NCBI RefSeq assembly: GCF_001270495.1
Contig: NZ_LGUR01000230.1
Coordinates: 62,001-126,000 of the forward strand
DNA length: 64,000 nucleotides
From: Streptomyces viridochromogenes
Lineage (GTDB): Bacteria; Actinomycetota; Actinomycetes; Streptomycetales; Streptomycetaceae
Reading direction: 5' to 3'
The notes beneath the pieces were generated by a model that saw nothing but the letters and a program-made list of their open reading frames with translations, did not search any database and had not been told where the DNA came from. The stretch's first letter is position 1. Each line of letters opens with the position of its first letter. Position numbers and translations under genes: made by a program. Positions 25,359 through 33,316 of the stretch are shown here, one piece after another.

Positions 25359-26057
25359 TCAGCCGGTGCGGTCCGCGTCGGGGCCGTCCGTGCCGCCTAC
25401 GGTCACGAAGCGGGTGCCTGGTGAGGAGAAGGCGTGGCGCCGCTCCACGCCGACCCGTTCGGCCGGCGTGACCTCGGTCGCCGGGAACGTGCCGTCGCCG
25501 TCGAGATGCCACTGGGCGCATGCCGCCGTAGCGGACGGTGAAGGCGTGCATCCCCATCGGGCGGAGGCCGAACCAGGCCCGCGGCGGGAAGCCCATGGCC
25601 GTGACCTGGGCGAGCGCCTCCGGCTCCTCGGCGTCGAGTCCTCGTACGGGCCGCCGCTGCCGCCGGGTTCCAGGGCGTCGACGATGCTGTCCAGCCGGTG
25701 CCGGAGCACCCGCTGTGTGTGCATGCGCACGCTGAAGACGATCGGTATCGCCATGGGGCTGCCGATGATGTGGGGCACGAAACCGTGCCAGACCCCATCG
25801 GTGTTCTCGGCACCGGCGAGCCCAGGAAGCGAAGGAGATCCTGTCCTCCTGCCCCCGGGCGGTCTGTGCTCGCTGCTGGGGACGGGGGTGATGTGCTGGA
25901 AGAAGCGGCCCTGGTAGGCGTCGTCGGGAGGGAGGTAGATCGAGAACCGGGTGCCGTTGGCGGCGAATCCGCCGTGGACGTAGCGGTGGCGCACCGGGGT
26001 GTCACGCCCTTCGTCCACGTACGGCTTGCGGGAGTCCTCCTCGGGCATCTCGTTCAC
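25359..26057 (-). pseudogene. Frameshifted gene, probable hydrolase/esterase relative
   Basis: The reading frame from the GTG at 26057 begins like a real protein (VRHRYVHGGFAANGTRFSIYLPPDDAYQGRFFQHITPVPSSEH) but loses sense further on. A different frame then gives EALAQVTAMGFPPRAWFGLRPMGMHAFTVRYGG (about 25640-25520), and the first frame resumes with AQWHLDGDGTFPATEV. A one-base loss near 25642 would restore continuity (PYE/LDAEEPEAL). The GTG overlaps the amidohydrolase stop, so the intact ancestor was translationally coupled to it. I do not recognise the family with certainty; an exported or cytosolic ester hydrolase is a guess. Confidence 0.6.
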
Positions 26058-27328
26058 TGCGCTCCTTCGTTGTCCGGCGCGGGCTCGGTGATCGGCCGGC
26101 CCTGTACGTAGGCGGCGCGTACGGCATCGGCGGTGAGCGCGTCAAGCGCCTGCCGCAGGGGCACGTGGAGCAGGCACAGGTCGGCCGGCGAGCCGACCGT
26201 CACCCGCCGTGGGCGTTCCGGCCTGTGGGGGCTGCCCAGGAACAGTCCCAGTGCCGCGCGCGGGGTGAGGCGTTCTGCCGCGTCGCGTGCAACCGCGGCC
26301 CGCATGACGGCCCAGGGGTCGTGGGTGCCGTACGGCGCGTCGGTTCCGGCGGCGACCGGGACGCCCGCTTCGGCGAGGCTCCGGCAGCGGTAGAGGTGCG
26401 GCCGGTCGTCGGGGTGTACCTCGGTGGCGTAGGCCCGAGCCCGCTCGATCGGGAAGTGGGGCTGCGTCACCACGGTCACGCCGAGCCGGCGAAGGCGTGG
26501 GAGAGCCTCGGCCGGGATCACGGACCCGTGCTCGATCCGGTCTCCCTCGACCGGGCCCGCCTCCTCCAGGGCGAGGAGTGTGACGAGCAACTGCACGCGG
26601 GTGACGCAGTGCACGGCGACCGGCCTTGGCCGGATCGCGGCCACCGTGGCGGCCAGGTCGGCCGGGGCGGGCAGGGTCAGATCGTCGAGCACGAGCTTCA
26701 CCGGCGGGTCGACGCCCATGACGACGAGCCGCTGGGGCAGGACGGACAGCGTCTGTGCGAGACCGTCGGCGGGGTGCGGGTCGGCGTTGGTGAAGCCGGT
26801 GACGCCGAGGGCCGCGGCGCGCCGCCCGACGCCGGCCAGGTCGAGCGGCACGGGCGGGAGGAGGGCGCGCAGACGGCCGTCCTCACGCCACAGGCGCCCG
26901 TCGGCGCTCTCCAGCCCGGCAGCCCGCAGCGCGGCGCTGTTCAGGAACCACATGGCGCCGCCGCGGTGCTGCACCCGGACCGGCCGGTCGGGGACGAGGG
27001 CGTCCAGCGTCCACCGGTCCAGCTCTCCCGCGACGCTCTCGTGGTAGCCGACGGCCCGGACCCACTTCCTCGGCGCCCCGGCCCGCAAGGACTTGGCGAG
27101 TTCGTCGCGTCCGCGTATCTGGGCGGGCCCCACCCGCACCGAGGCCGCCTCGGCCGCCAGCGCCATGAGATGGACGTGGTGGTCGTGGAGTCCGGGCAGC
27201 AGCGCCGCGCCACGCCCTTCGACCTGAGCGTCCCCGGACAGTCGGCGTCCGATCCCGGCGACCCGGCCGCCCTCGACACGTACGTCCACCCGCCCCCGTC
27301 CCTCGACCTCCACGTCTCTGATCAGCAC
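26054..27328 (-). CDS. YtcJ-like metal-dependent amidohydrolase
   Basis: 424 aa, amidohydrolase superfamily. Hydrolyses an amide, ester or lactone-like bond with a bound metal. Metal ligands: HxH in LPGLHDHHVHL (about residue 50), His in PVAVHCVTR, His in DRIEHGSVIP and Asp in VAAGTDAPYGTHDP. The short beta-sandwich strands at both ends (VLIRDVEVEGRGRVDVRVEGG and TVGSPADLCLL) are typical. The GTG at 27328 overlaps the upstream CoA-transferase gene by 7 bp. The substrate is unknown; ring opening of a lactam or lactone would fit the cluster but is inference. Confidence 0.85.
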   Translation of the reverse strand: MLIRDVEVEGRGRVDVRVEGGRVAGIGRRLSGDAQVEGRGAALLPGLHDHHVHLMALAAEAASVRVGPAQIRGRDELAKSLRAGAPRKWVRAVGYHESVAGELDRWTLDALVPDRPVRVQHRGGAMWFLNSAALRAAGLESADGRLWREDGRLRALLPPVPLDLAGVGRRAAALGVTGFTNADPHPADGLAQTLSVLPQRLVVMGVDPPVKLVLDDLTLPAPADLAATVAAIRPRPVAVHCVTRVQLLVTLLALEEAGPVEGDRIEHGSVIPAEALPRLRRLGVTVVTQPHFPIERARAYATEVHPDDRPHLYRCRSLAEAGVPVAAGTDAPYGTHDPWAVMRAAVARDAAERLTPRAALGLFLGSPHRPERPRRVTVGSPADLCLLHVPLRQALDALTADAVRAAYVQGRPITEPAPDNEGAQ

Positions 27329-28341
27329 GTCGCCGCCGACGTCTCGGCCTGTGCCGCGGCGCAGGTCGCCATGGACACGCACAGCAGTTCCCCGCCGCCC
27401 CGGTGCAGGGAACGGGCGACGGCGTGGGCGGCGTACAGGCCGGTGAGAGGGTCGGCGAGCGCGTCGCCGAGGAACTCCGGGTCGCCGTGCCGGTCGCGGC
27501 CCGCCAGTCCGCCGGCGATGGCCGCGTCGTCGCCGAAGGCGATCCGGTCGTCGTCGCGGCCGTACCCGGTGATGCTCACCCACACTCGGCCGGGTCGGGC
27601 GGCAAGGAACTCCTCCGCGTGCACCCCGAGCCGCCGCAACGCCCGCGGCCGGGACGCCTCCACAACGACGTCGGCGTCCGCGAGCGCCTCGGCCAGCGCG
27701 CCGGAGGCGAAGTCCAGTACCAGGCTCTCGTGCCCGGCGTGCAGGCGGCGGTAGAAGTCCGGGTGGCCGAAGCGGGCCCCGTCCGGCCGGGTGGTGCTCT
27801 CCACCTTCACGACCCGGGCACCGGCCAGACCCAGCAGCCGTGCACACAGAGGGCCCGCCCACAGCGCGGACAGGTCGACGACCTTCAGACCGGTGAGGTC
27901 GCGCGGGCGGGACTGCCCGTGCCGTTCGGCGCGCACCGGCGCGCGGTCGCCGCGCTCGGATCCGAGTACCGCGGCGGCCATGCCCAACATCTGGGCGGAT
28001 CGCACCAGTTCGGTCGCGCCGGTCCGGCGCGCGGCCGTCCGCAGCCCGGCACGGGGTGCGCCGAGGAGTGCGAGAAGGGCCGGGAGGGCGGCATGGTCGT
28101 CGGGGCGGGCCAGGTTGACCGCGGCCCAGCCGTCTGCGGTGGCGAGGAGGTGGCAGGAGCCACCTGCCGAAACCCTGGCAGGGAGGCGGAATCCGGCGAG
28201 CCCGGCCCGCTCGAAGAGTGCACCGGCGAGGTCGACGGGTACGCCGGTCAGGGTGGTGAAGTCGTCGGCGACGGCGGTCAGGGGTCCGAGTCTGCCCTTC
28301 ACGGTGGCCATCCAGCGGTCGAGAGCGGCATTCTTCATCAT
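27322..28341 (-). CDS. CaiB/BaiF-type CoA-transferase with rearranged domains
   Basis: 339 aa. The family's N-terminal half begins only at about residue 148 (DLTGLKVVDLSALWAGPLCARLLGLAGARVVKVES) and runs to DALADPLTGLYAAHAVARSL, where Asp in ADPLTG is the expected nucleophile; the protein then stops. The first about 140 residues (ADGWAAVNLARPDDHAALPALLALLG) look like the small domain that normally comes last. This suggests a circularly permuted transferase, or a protein that needs a partner. ATG at 28341 with GAGAAGGG upstream. It diverges from a crotonase gene across 49 bp. Confidence 0.75.
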   Translation of the reverse strand: MMKNAALDRWMATVKGRLGPLTAVADDFTTLTGVPVDLAGALFERAGLAGFRLPARVSAGGSCHLLATADGWAAVNLARPDDHAALPALLALLGAPRAGLRTAARRTGATELVRSAQMLGMAAAVLGSERGDRAPVRAERHGQSRPRDLTGLKVVDLSALWAGPLCARLLGLAGARVVKVESTTRPDGARFGHPDFYRRLHAGHESLVLDFASGALAEALADADVVVEASRPRALRRLGVHAEEFLAARPGRVWVSITGYGRDDDRIAFGDDAAIAGGLAGRDRHGDPEFLGDALADPLTGLYAAHAVARSLHRGGGELLCVSMATCAAAQAETSAATC

Positions 28342-28390
28342 GCGAACACCCTTCTCGTAGGAGGTGAAGCAAGGTTACACTGCGGGCGTC

Positions 28391-29365
28391 ATGGAACCAC
28401 CCTTCCTGCTGGTCGACCTCGACGGCCCGGCCTCCCACCCCTCACGGGAAACCTCCTGTGTGCGCGTCGCCGTGGCGGCAGAACCCGCGGAAACAGCCGG
28501 GGAGTTCGACCTGCTGCTCACCGCGTCGCCCGACCCGCCCCGGCCCTGGGTCGGGTGCGCCGATCCGTACGCCACCGCGCGGCGGCTCCGGGACATCGTC
28601 ACCGCCCGCCCCGACGCCTGCCTGGCCCTCGTGCAGGTGCTCCGCATGGGTCCACGCCTGCCGCCGCCCGACCGGCTGGTCATGGAGTCCCTCGCCTACT
28701 CCACCCTCCAGGCAGGGGCCGCCTTCCGGTCCTGGCTCGCCGGGAAGCACCCGCATGCCGCCCGTCCGTCCACCGAGCCGGTCCTGCTCGACCGGGACGG
28801 CGACCGGCTGACCATCACGCTGAACCGCCCCCGGGTGCACAACGCCTTCGACGCCGCCACGCGGGACGCCCTGTGCGAGGCGCTGGAGGTCGCCGTGTCC
28901 GACCCGACGGTCACCCGCATCGACCTACGCGGCAACGGCCCCTCCTTCTGCAGCGGCGGCGACCTCGCCGAGTTCGGCTCCTCGACCGACCCGGCGCGGG
29001 CCCACCATGTGCGCGTGCACCGCAGCCCCGCCGCCCTGCTCCAGCGGTGCGCTGCCGAGGTGACCGCGCATCTGCACGGCGCCTGCGTCGGTGCGGGCAT
29101 CGAACTGGCCGCCTTCGCCGGCCGGGTGACGGCTGCGCCGGACACGGTGATCCGGCTGCCCGAGATCGGCATGGGGCTGATCCCGGGGGCGGGCGGCACA
29201 GCGAGCCTGCCGACGAGGATCGGCCGCGAACGGACCGCCTACCTGGCTCTGAGCGGTGCCGCGCTCAGCGCGGCGGAGGCCCGGCGCTGGGGTCTGGCCG
29301 ACGAGATCGCGAGCGGCCACGCCGACTCAGGCGGGTCACTAGCCATACACAGCAGCGAGAATTAG
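28391..29365 (+). CDS. Enoyl-CoA hydratase/isomerase with N-terminal extension
   Basis: 324 aa from the ATG at 28391. The crotonase fold starts near residue 131 (LTITLNRPRVHNAFDAATRDALCEAL), with oxyanion motifs PSFCSGGDLAEFG and HGACVGAGIELAAFAGRV and the block LPEIGMGLIPGAGGTASLPTRIG. The first about 120 residues have no recognised motif but contain a segment (LALVQVLRMG, MESLAYSTLQAGAAF) typical of a decayed second crotonase domain. TACACT at 28376-28381 is 10 bp before the ATG, so transcription may be leaderless. A GTG at 28364 is in frame but has its GGAGG too close. The last two codons and stop, GAG AAT TAG, lie inside the downstream palindrome. Confidence 0.8.
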   Translation: MEPPFLLVDLDGPASHPSRETSCVRVAVAAEPAETAGEFDLLLTASPDPPRPWVGCADPYATARRLRDIVTARPDACLALVQVLRMGPRLPPPDRLVMESLAYSTLQAGAAFRSWLAGKHPHAARPSTEPVLLDRDGDRLTITLNRPRVHNAFDAATRDALCEALEVAVSDPTVTRIDLRGNGPSFCSGGDLAEFGSSTDPARAHHVRVHRSPAALLQRCAAEVTAHLHGACVGAGIELAAFAGRVTAAPDTVIRLPEIGMGLIPGAGGTASLPTRIGRERTAYLALSGAALSAAEARRWGLADEIASGHADSGGSLAIHSSEN

Positions 29366-29371
29366 ATTCTC
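29357..29371. promoter_or_regulatory. Operator palindrome GAGAAT-N3-ATTCTC (copy 4)
   Basis: GAGAATTAGATTCTC, perfect, 50 bp upstream of the P450 GTG; a second half-site GAGAAT follows at 29378. The palindrome overlaps the end of the preceding crotonase gene, using its stop codon TAG as the spacer. It links the P450/ferredoxin unit to the acyl-CoA genes further left. Confidence 0.8.
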
Positions 29372-29420
29372 ATACACGAGAATACTACTCACGTTCCCCG
29401 CTCACGAAGGAGACCGGCCA

Positions 29421-30731
29421 GTGGCCCACGACGAGCCGCCCGAGGACATCGACGCGATCGACTTCTTCCGGGACGACACCACCGTGGCGGACCCGTACCC
29501 CTACTTCGACGCCCTGCGCGCACGCTGCCCCGTCACCCGGGAACCCCACCACGGCGTGATGATGGTGACCGGGTACGAAGAGGCGGTCCAGGTCGCCCAG
29601 GACCCGCGGACCTTTTCGTCCTGCCTGTCGGTGACCGGCCCCTTCCCGGGTTTCCCAGTCCCGCTGGAGGGTGACGACGTCAGCGCGCTCATCGAGCGGC
29701 ACCGCGACGAGCTGCCGATGAGCGATCAGCTGCCGACCCTCGATCCGCCCGTACACACCGCGCACCGCGGGCTGCTGATGCGACTGATCACCCCCAAGAG
29801 GCTCAAGGAGAACGAAGCGGCCGTCCGGGAGATCGCCGACAGCATGCTCGACACCTTCCTGGCCCGCCCCGAGGGCGAGTTGATCAGCGAGTTCGCCGGT
29901 CCCTTCACGTTGCTCGTCATCGCGGACCTGCTCGGCGTGCCCGAGGAGGACCGGGAGGAGTTCCTCGACAAGCTCCAGCGCCGGCCGCGGGCCGGGGGCG
30001 GCATCGGCAGCACCGGCGAGGACTCCCTCGCCCACTCGCCACTGGAGTTCCTGTACGGGCGGTTCTCGGACTACATCGAGGACCGGCGCCGGGAACCGCG
30101 TGGCGACGTCCTGACCGGCCTCGCCACCGCCACGTTCCCCGACGGTTCCCTGCCCGAGGTCGCCGACGCGGTCCGGGTGGCCGCCAACCTGTTCTCGGCC
30201 GGGCAGGAGACCACGGTCCGCCTACTCAGCTCCGCGTTCAAGATGCTCGCCGAACGCCCCGACATCCAGACGCTGTTGCGCGCGGAGCCGGACCGCATCC
30301 CGAACTTCGTCGAGGAGACGCTGCGGACGGAGAGCCCGGTCAAGGGCGACTTCCGGCTCTCCCGCGTCCCGGCCACGGTGGGCGGCGTGGACATCCCGGC
30401 CGGCACGACGCTGATGGTGGTCAACGGCGCGGCCAACCGCGACCCGCGCCGCTTCGAGGACCCGGCGACCTTCGATCCCGCCCGCCCGAACGCCCGCCAC
30501 CACATCGCCTTCGGCCGCGGCATCCACACCTGCCCCGGCGCACCGCTCGCCCGGGCCGAGGCGCGGGTCGGCATCGAGCGTCTCCTGGCGCGCACCAGCG
30601 ATATCCGGATCTCCGAGCGCGTGCACGGACCGGCTCACGCGCGCCGCTACCAGTACCTGCCGACGTACATCCTGCGCGGTCTGACCCACCTCAACCTGGA
30701 GTTCACACCCGCCGAGGAGAGCACGCGATGA
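29421..30731 (+). CDS. Cytochrome P450 monooxygenase
   Basis: 436 aa soluble bacterial P450. Inserts one oxygen atom into the substrate using electrons from a ferredoxin. Heme-binding loop FGRGIHTCPGAPLARAEAR with Cys371, I-helix SAGQETT at about 260-265 (Glu before Thr), and ExxR at Glu299/Arg302 are intact. GTG at 29421 with GAAGGAG upstream. It overlaps its ferredoxin gene (ATGA at 30728-30731). A terpenoid, steroid or aromatic ring hydroxylase is plausible from context; no CYP subfamily can be assigned by eye. Confidence 0.95.
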   Translation: MAHDEPPEDIDAIDFFRDDTTVADPYPYFDALRARCPVTREPHHGVMMVTGYEEAVQVAQDPRTFSSCLSVTGPFPGFPVPLEGDDVSALIERHRDELPMSDQLPTLDPPVHTAHRGLLMRLITPKRLKENEAAVREIADSMLDTFLARPEGELISEFAGPFTLLVIADLLGVPEEDREEFLDKLQRRPRAGGGIGSTGEDSLAHSPLEFLYGRFSDYIEDRRREPRGDVLTGLATATFPDGSLPEVADAVRVAANLFSAGQETTVRLLSSAFKMLAERPDIQTLLRAEPDRIPNFVEETLRTESPVKGDFRLSRVPATVGGVDIPAGTTLMVVNGAANRDPRRFEDPATFDPARPNARHHIAFGRGIHTCPGAPLARAEARVGIERLLARTSDIRISERVHGPAHARRYQYLPTYILRGLTHLNLEFTPAEESTR

Positions 30732-30916
30732 AGATCACCATCGATGAGGACCGCTGCCGCGGTCACGGCGTCTGCTGCACCGTCAGTCCCGAGGTGTTCG
30801 ACCTGAGCGACGACGGCTACGCAGTGACCGAACAGCCCGACGTGCCACAGGAGTTCGAGCAGGCGGCGCGCTCGGCGGCGATGAGCTGCCCCGAGCGCGC
30901 CATCACCTGCCACTGA
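30728..30916 (+). CDS. 3Fe-4S ferredoxin, P450 partner
   Basis: 62 aa. Cys ligands in DEDRCRGHGVCCTVSP and a distal Cys-Pro (MSCPERAI); the second position of the usual CxxCxxC is His, the pattern of single-cluster ferredoxins that serve actinobacterial P450s. The start overlaps the P450 stop. No ferredoxin reductase lies in the window, so a genomic one must supply electrons. Confidence 0.93.
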   Translation: MKITIDEDRCRGHGVCCTVSPEVFDLSDDGYAVTEQPDVPQEFEQAARSAAMSCPERAITCH

Positions 30917-30922
30917 CGCGGC

Positions 30923-31234
30923 TCAGGCCGGCCGTGGCGGCATCTCGAACCCGGCGACCAGCACGGCGTTGGTCTCCGCCGCCGCCTGCCGCAGCGGCTT
31001 GGCCTTCGCGTACTCGGCCGACTCGTACCACTCCCGCGCCGCCTCGACCGACGCGAACTCGAGGACGACCGTCCGGTCGCCGTGCCACTGACCCTCCAAC
31101 ACCTCGGGCTCTCCTTCGACGGCCAGCACTCGGGCACCGGCCTCGGCCATCGACCGGGCGGCAGCCCGGCTGTAGGCGTCCATCCCGGCCTGGTCGCGGA
31201 TGGCCTCGGTCAGGATCACGTACCCCTTGGGCAT
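30923..31234 (-). CDS. DUF1330 family small protein
   Basis: 103 aa ferredoxin-like alpha/beta fold. MPKGYVILTEAIRDQAGMDAYSRAAARSMAEAGARVLAVEGEPEVLEGQWHGDRTVVLEFASVEAAREWYES is the full DUF1330 signature. Members of this family occur as small enzymes or accessory proteins in degradation clusters; function is unproven. Six bases separate its stop from the convergent ferredoxin stop. It diverges from a flavin-dependent oxidoreductase across an AT-rich promoter region. Confidence 0.85.
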   Translation of the reverse strand: MPKGYVILTEAIRDQAGMDAYSRAAARSMAEAGARVLAVEGEPEVLEGQWHGDRTVVLEFASVEAAREWYESAEYAKAKPLRQAAAETNAVLVAGFEMPPRPA

Positions 31235-31399
31235 GGCATCTCCAGCGCGCTACATATAGCAACAGATAGGCGGTATACGTTTTATGAGCGTCATTCGTCT
31301 TATGCGGTATATGCGTTATAACACAGTTCCGTTCAACTCGAGTTCGACGTACACGAGTTGGGTCCCCGCGGCCCTCGCTCCGGGCTCTGCGGGAGCCCG
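31235..31399. promoter_or_regulatory. AT-rich divergent promoter region
   Basis: No gene. 31249-31330 is much richer in A/T than the surroundings. It contains the inverted repeat GCTA-CATA-TAGC (31249-31260), two related GCGGTATA tracts (31270 and 31304) and the palindrome GTTATAAC (31315-31322). It probably drives the DUF1330 gene leftward and the luciferase-like gene rightward, with an unidentified regulator. No GAGAAT palindrome is present. Confidence 0.5.
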
Positions 31400-32362
31400 G
31401 TGAGTGCCCCCGAGTTGTCGTGCGGCCTCCCTCCCGGCCCCGACTTCGCCGATCTGGCCGTTCTCGCCGAGGAACTCGGCTACGCCCGGGTGTGGATCTA
31501 CGACTCCGCGCCCCTGTGGGAGGACCCCTTCGTCCACCTGGCCCTCGCGGCCCGCCGGACGACCCGCATCGGTCTGGCCACCTCGGTGCTCGTGCCGGAC
31601 GAGCGCTCCGTGATGACCATGGCGTCCGGGATCGCCACCCTCGCCCGGCTGGCGCCCGGCCGCTTCCGGGCCTGTTTCGGTACCGGCTTCACGGCCCGAC
31701 TGGCCCTGGGGCAGCCGCCGATGCGGCTCGGCGCCTTCGCCGAGTACGTCCGCGCAGTGCGCGGGCTCCTGGCGGGTGACACCGTTGTGCTGGACGGCGA
31801 ACCGGCGCGCATGCTGCACGCCCCCGGACTGGCGGCGGCCCGCCCGCTGGACGTGCCGGTGTGGCTCAGCGTCTTCGGCCCCCGGGGCAGCGCCCTGGCC
31901 ACCGGTCTGGCCGACGGGATCATCGGGCGGCCGCATCCCGGCCTCCCCACGGCGACCATCGTGTCCGGCACGGTCCTCGACGACGGCGAGGACGCCGGCA
32001 GCGCACGCGTGCGGGAGGCCATCGGGCCCTGGCGGGTCGTCGACTGGCACGACGCCTACGCGCGCGGCGGGGCCGAGGCGGTCGACGCCAAGCCGGGAGG
32101 GCGCGCCTGGCGGGAGGCGCTGGAGGAGGTCGCCGAGGCCGGGGAACGCCGTCTGCTCACCTTCGAGGGGCACGTCACCGGCCTGACGGACCGCGACCGC
32201 CTGCTGCTGGAACACATCGACACCGCGACCATGGTCGGCGACGCCGCCCGCATCGGCCGCAAGCTGACACGGCTTGGTGAGCTCGGCTTCCAGGAGGTCG
32301 TCTACACGCCGACGGGACCCGACGTCCGGCGGGAACTGCGGGCCTTCGCGGGAACCCTGTGA
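31400..32362 (+). CDS. LLM-class (luciferase-like) flavin-dependent oxidoreductase
   Basis: 320 aa TIM-barrel of the bacterial luciferase / F420-dependent reductase superfamily. LAVLAEELGYARVWIYDSAPLWEDPFVHLALAARRTTRIGLATSVLVPDERSVMTMASGIATLARLAPGRFRACFGTG is the family core. Cofactor could be FMN or F420, which sequence alone does not decide. The GTG at 31400 has GGGAG six bases upstream; a TTG at 31358 is in frame but has no site. It lies at the junction between the acyl-CoA island and the sugar locus and may belong to either. Confidence 0.87.
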   Translation: MSAPELSCGLPPGPDFADLAVLAEELGYARVWIYDSAPLWEDPFVHLALAARRTTRIGLATSVLVPDERSVMTMASGIATLARLAPGRFRACFGTGFTARLALGQPPMRLGAFAEYVRAVRGLLAGDTVVLDGEPARMLHAPGLAAARPLDVPVWLSVFGPRGSALATGLADGIIGRPHPGLPTATIVSGTVLDDGEDAGSARVREAIGPWRVVDWHDAYARGGAEAVDAKPGGRAWREALEEVAEAGERRLLTFEGHVTGLTDRDRLLLEHIDTATMVGDAARIGRKLTRLGELGFQEVVYTPTGPDVRRELRAFAGTL

Positions 32363-32424
32363 CACCGCGCCACGACCGACCGGGTAGCCGCTCCCCCGGC
32401 ATGCTCGGTAGCCTGATGCGCACG

Positions 32425-32447
32425 ATTGGTCCAGCCGCATGACCAAT
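32425..32447. promoter_or_regulatory. Inverted-repeat operator before the GntR gene (site A)
   Basis: Perfect 7-bp arms ATTGGTC (32425-32431) and GACCAAT (32441-32447), 9-bp spacer, 45 bp before the regulator GTG and about 10 bp downstream of a possible -10 (TAGCCT, 32409-32414). The same sequence with few changes occurs at 48235-48257. Autoregulation is the natural reading. Confidence 0.7.
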
Positions 32448-32492
32448 GCCGGGACTGTCTGCCGAGCCCCGAGAAACCGGAGGGCCAGCACA

Positions 32493-33287
32493 GTGGTTCA
32501 ACCAGATGGGGCGTTCCAGGCCGTCGGACGGCCCAAGTTGTACGCCTCGGTCGTGGAGCAGATCCTGGCCAGCATCCGGTCCGGGCTCTTCCCACCGGGC
32601 AGCGCGCTGCCGGCGGAACGGACGCTGGCGAGCCGGTTGCAGGTCAGCCGCGGCTCCCTCCGGGAAGCGCTGCGCGTGCTGGAACACGCCGGTGTCCTGG
32701 ACATCCGGACCGGCAGTGGCACATACGTCGCCATGGAGGGCGGTTCGGGCGCCACGTTCCTGCGTGCCCAGGCCGCTGCCCTCGGCGAGCACAGCCCGCT
32801 CGACGTGATCGTCGCGCGTGCGGCGATCGAGCCGGTCTGCGCGGAGCAGGCCGCCCTGGCGCACCACCCCACCGATCTCACCGCCCTGGAGGAGGCCTTC
32901 GAGGAACAGGCGCGGGCGACCCGGGCGGACGAGGACGTGGCGGAGCCCGACCTCGCCTTCCACCTGGCCGTCGCTGCCGCGTCCCGCAACAGCGTGCTGC
33001 TGGCGCTGGAGAGGACGCTCATCGACCTCATGCACGAGCAGACGTGGAGCGAGCTGAAGTACCGCTCCCGCAGCCGCGAGCACGCCGCGGTGGAGTATCT
33101 GGAACACCACAGGCTGGTGCTGGAGGCCATCAGACAGCGCGACGCGCGGCGCGCCCACCAGTTGATGGCGATGCACATGAGCGCCGTCGAGACGGCGCTG
33201 GTCGCGGAGCTGGAACACCGTGGCGGCAGCGGCTTGATCCTCGGGGCGGAGGGCGAGCCGGGCTCCGGGGCCGCGCCGTCCGGGTGA
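32493..33287 (+). CDS. GntR-family regulator, FadR/FCD subfamily, of the sugar locus
   Basis: 264 aa. Winged helix in LYASVVEQILASIRSGLFPPGSALPAERTLASRLQVSRGSLREALRVLEHAGVLDIRTGSGTYV; FCD ligand domain with LAFHLAVAAASRN and HHRLVLEAIRQRDARRAHQLMAMHMSAV, whose His residues fit the metal site of this domain. The GTG at 32493 has GGAGGG at good spacing, preferred over an ATG at 32439 that falls inside the operator. Close relatives respond to sugar acids or their breakdown products. The TGGTCCRRCC element before this gene and before both 48-kb promoters points to control of itself, the Dpp importer and the hydroxy-acid operon. Confidence 0.9.
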   Translation: MVQPDGAFQAVGRPKLYASVVEQILASIRSGLFPPGSALPAERTLASRLQVSRGSLREALRVLEHAGVLDIRTGSGTYVAMEGGSGATFLRAQAAALGEHSPLDVIVARAAIEPVCAEQAALAHHPTDLTALEEAFEEQARATRADEDVAEPDLAFHLAVAAASRNSVLLALERTLIDLMHEQTWSELKYRSRSREHAAVEYLEHHRLVLEAIRQRDARRAHQLMAMHMSAVETALVAELEHRGGSGLILGAEGEPGSGAAPSG

Positions 33288-33313
33288 GGGAGCCGGCCGG
33301 CCCGCCCTCACCC
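33282..33313. terminator. Bidirectional terminator after the GntR gene
   Basis: Arms GGGTGAGGG (33282-33290) and CCCTCACCC (33305-33313), 9 bp perfect, with GCCGGC inside the loop. The TGA of the GntR gene is in the left arm; the convergent dehydratase stop is a few bases to the right. Confidence 0.75.
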
Positions 33314-33316
33314 CCC

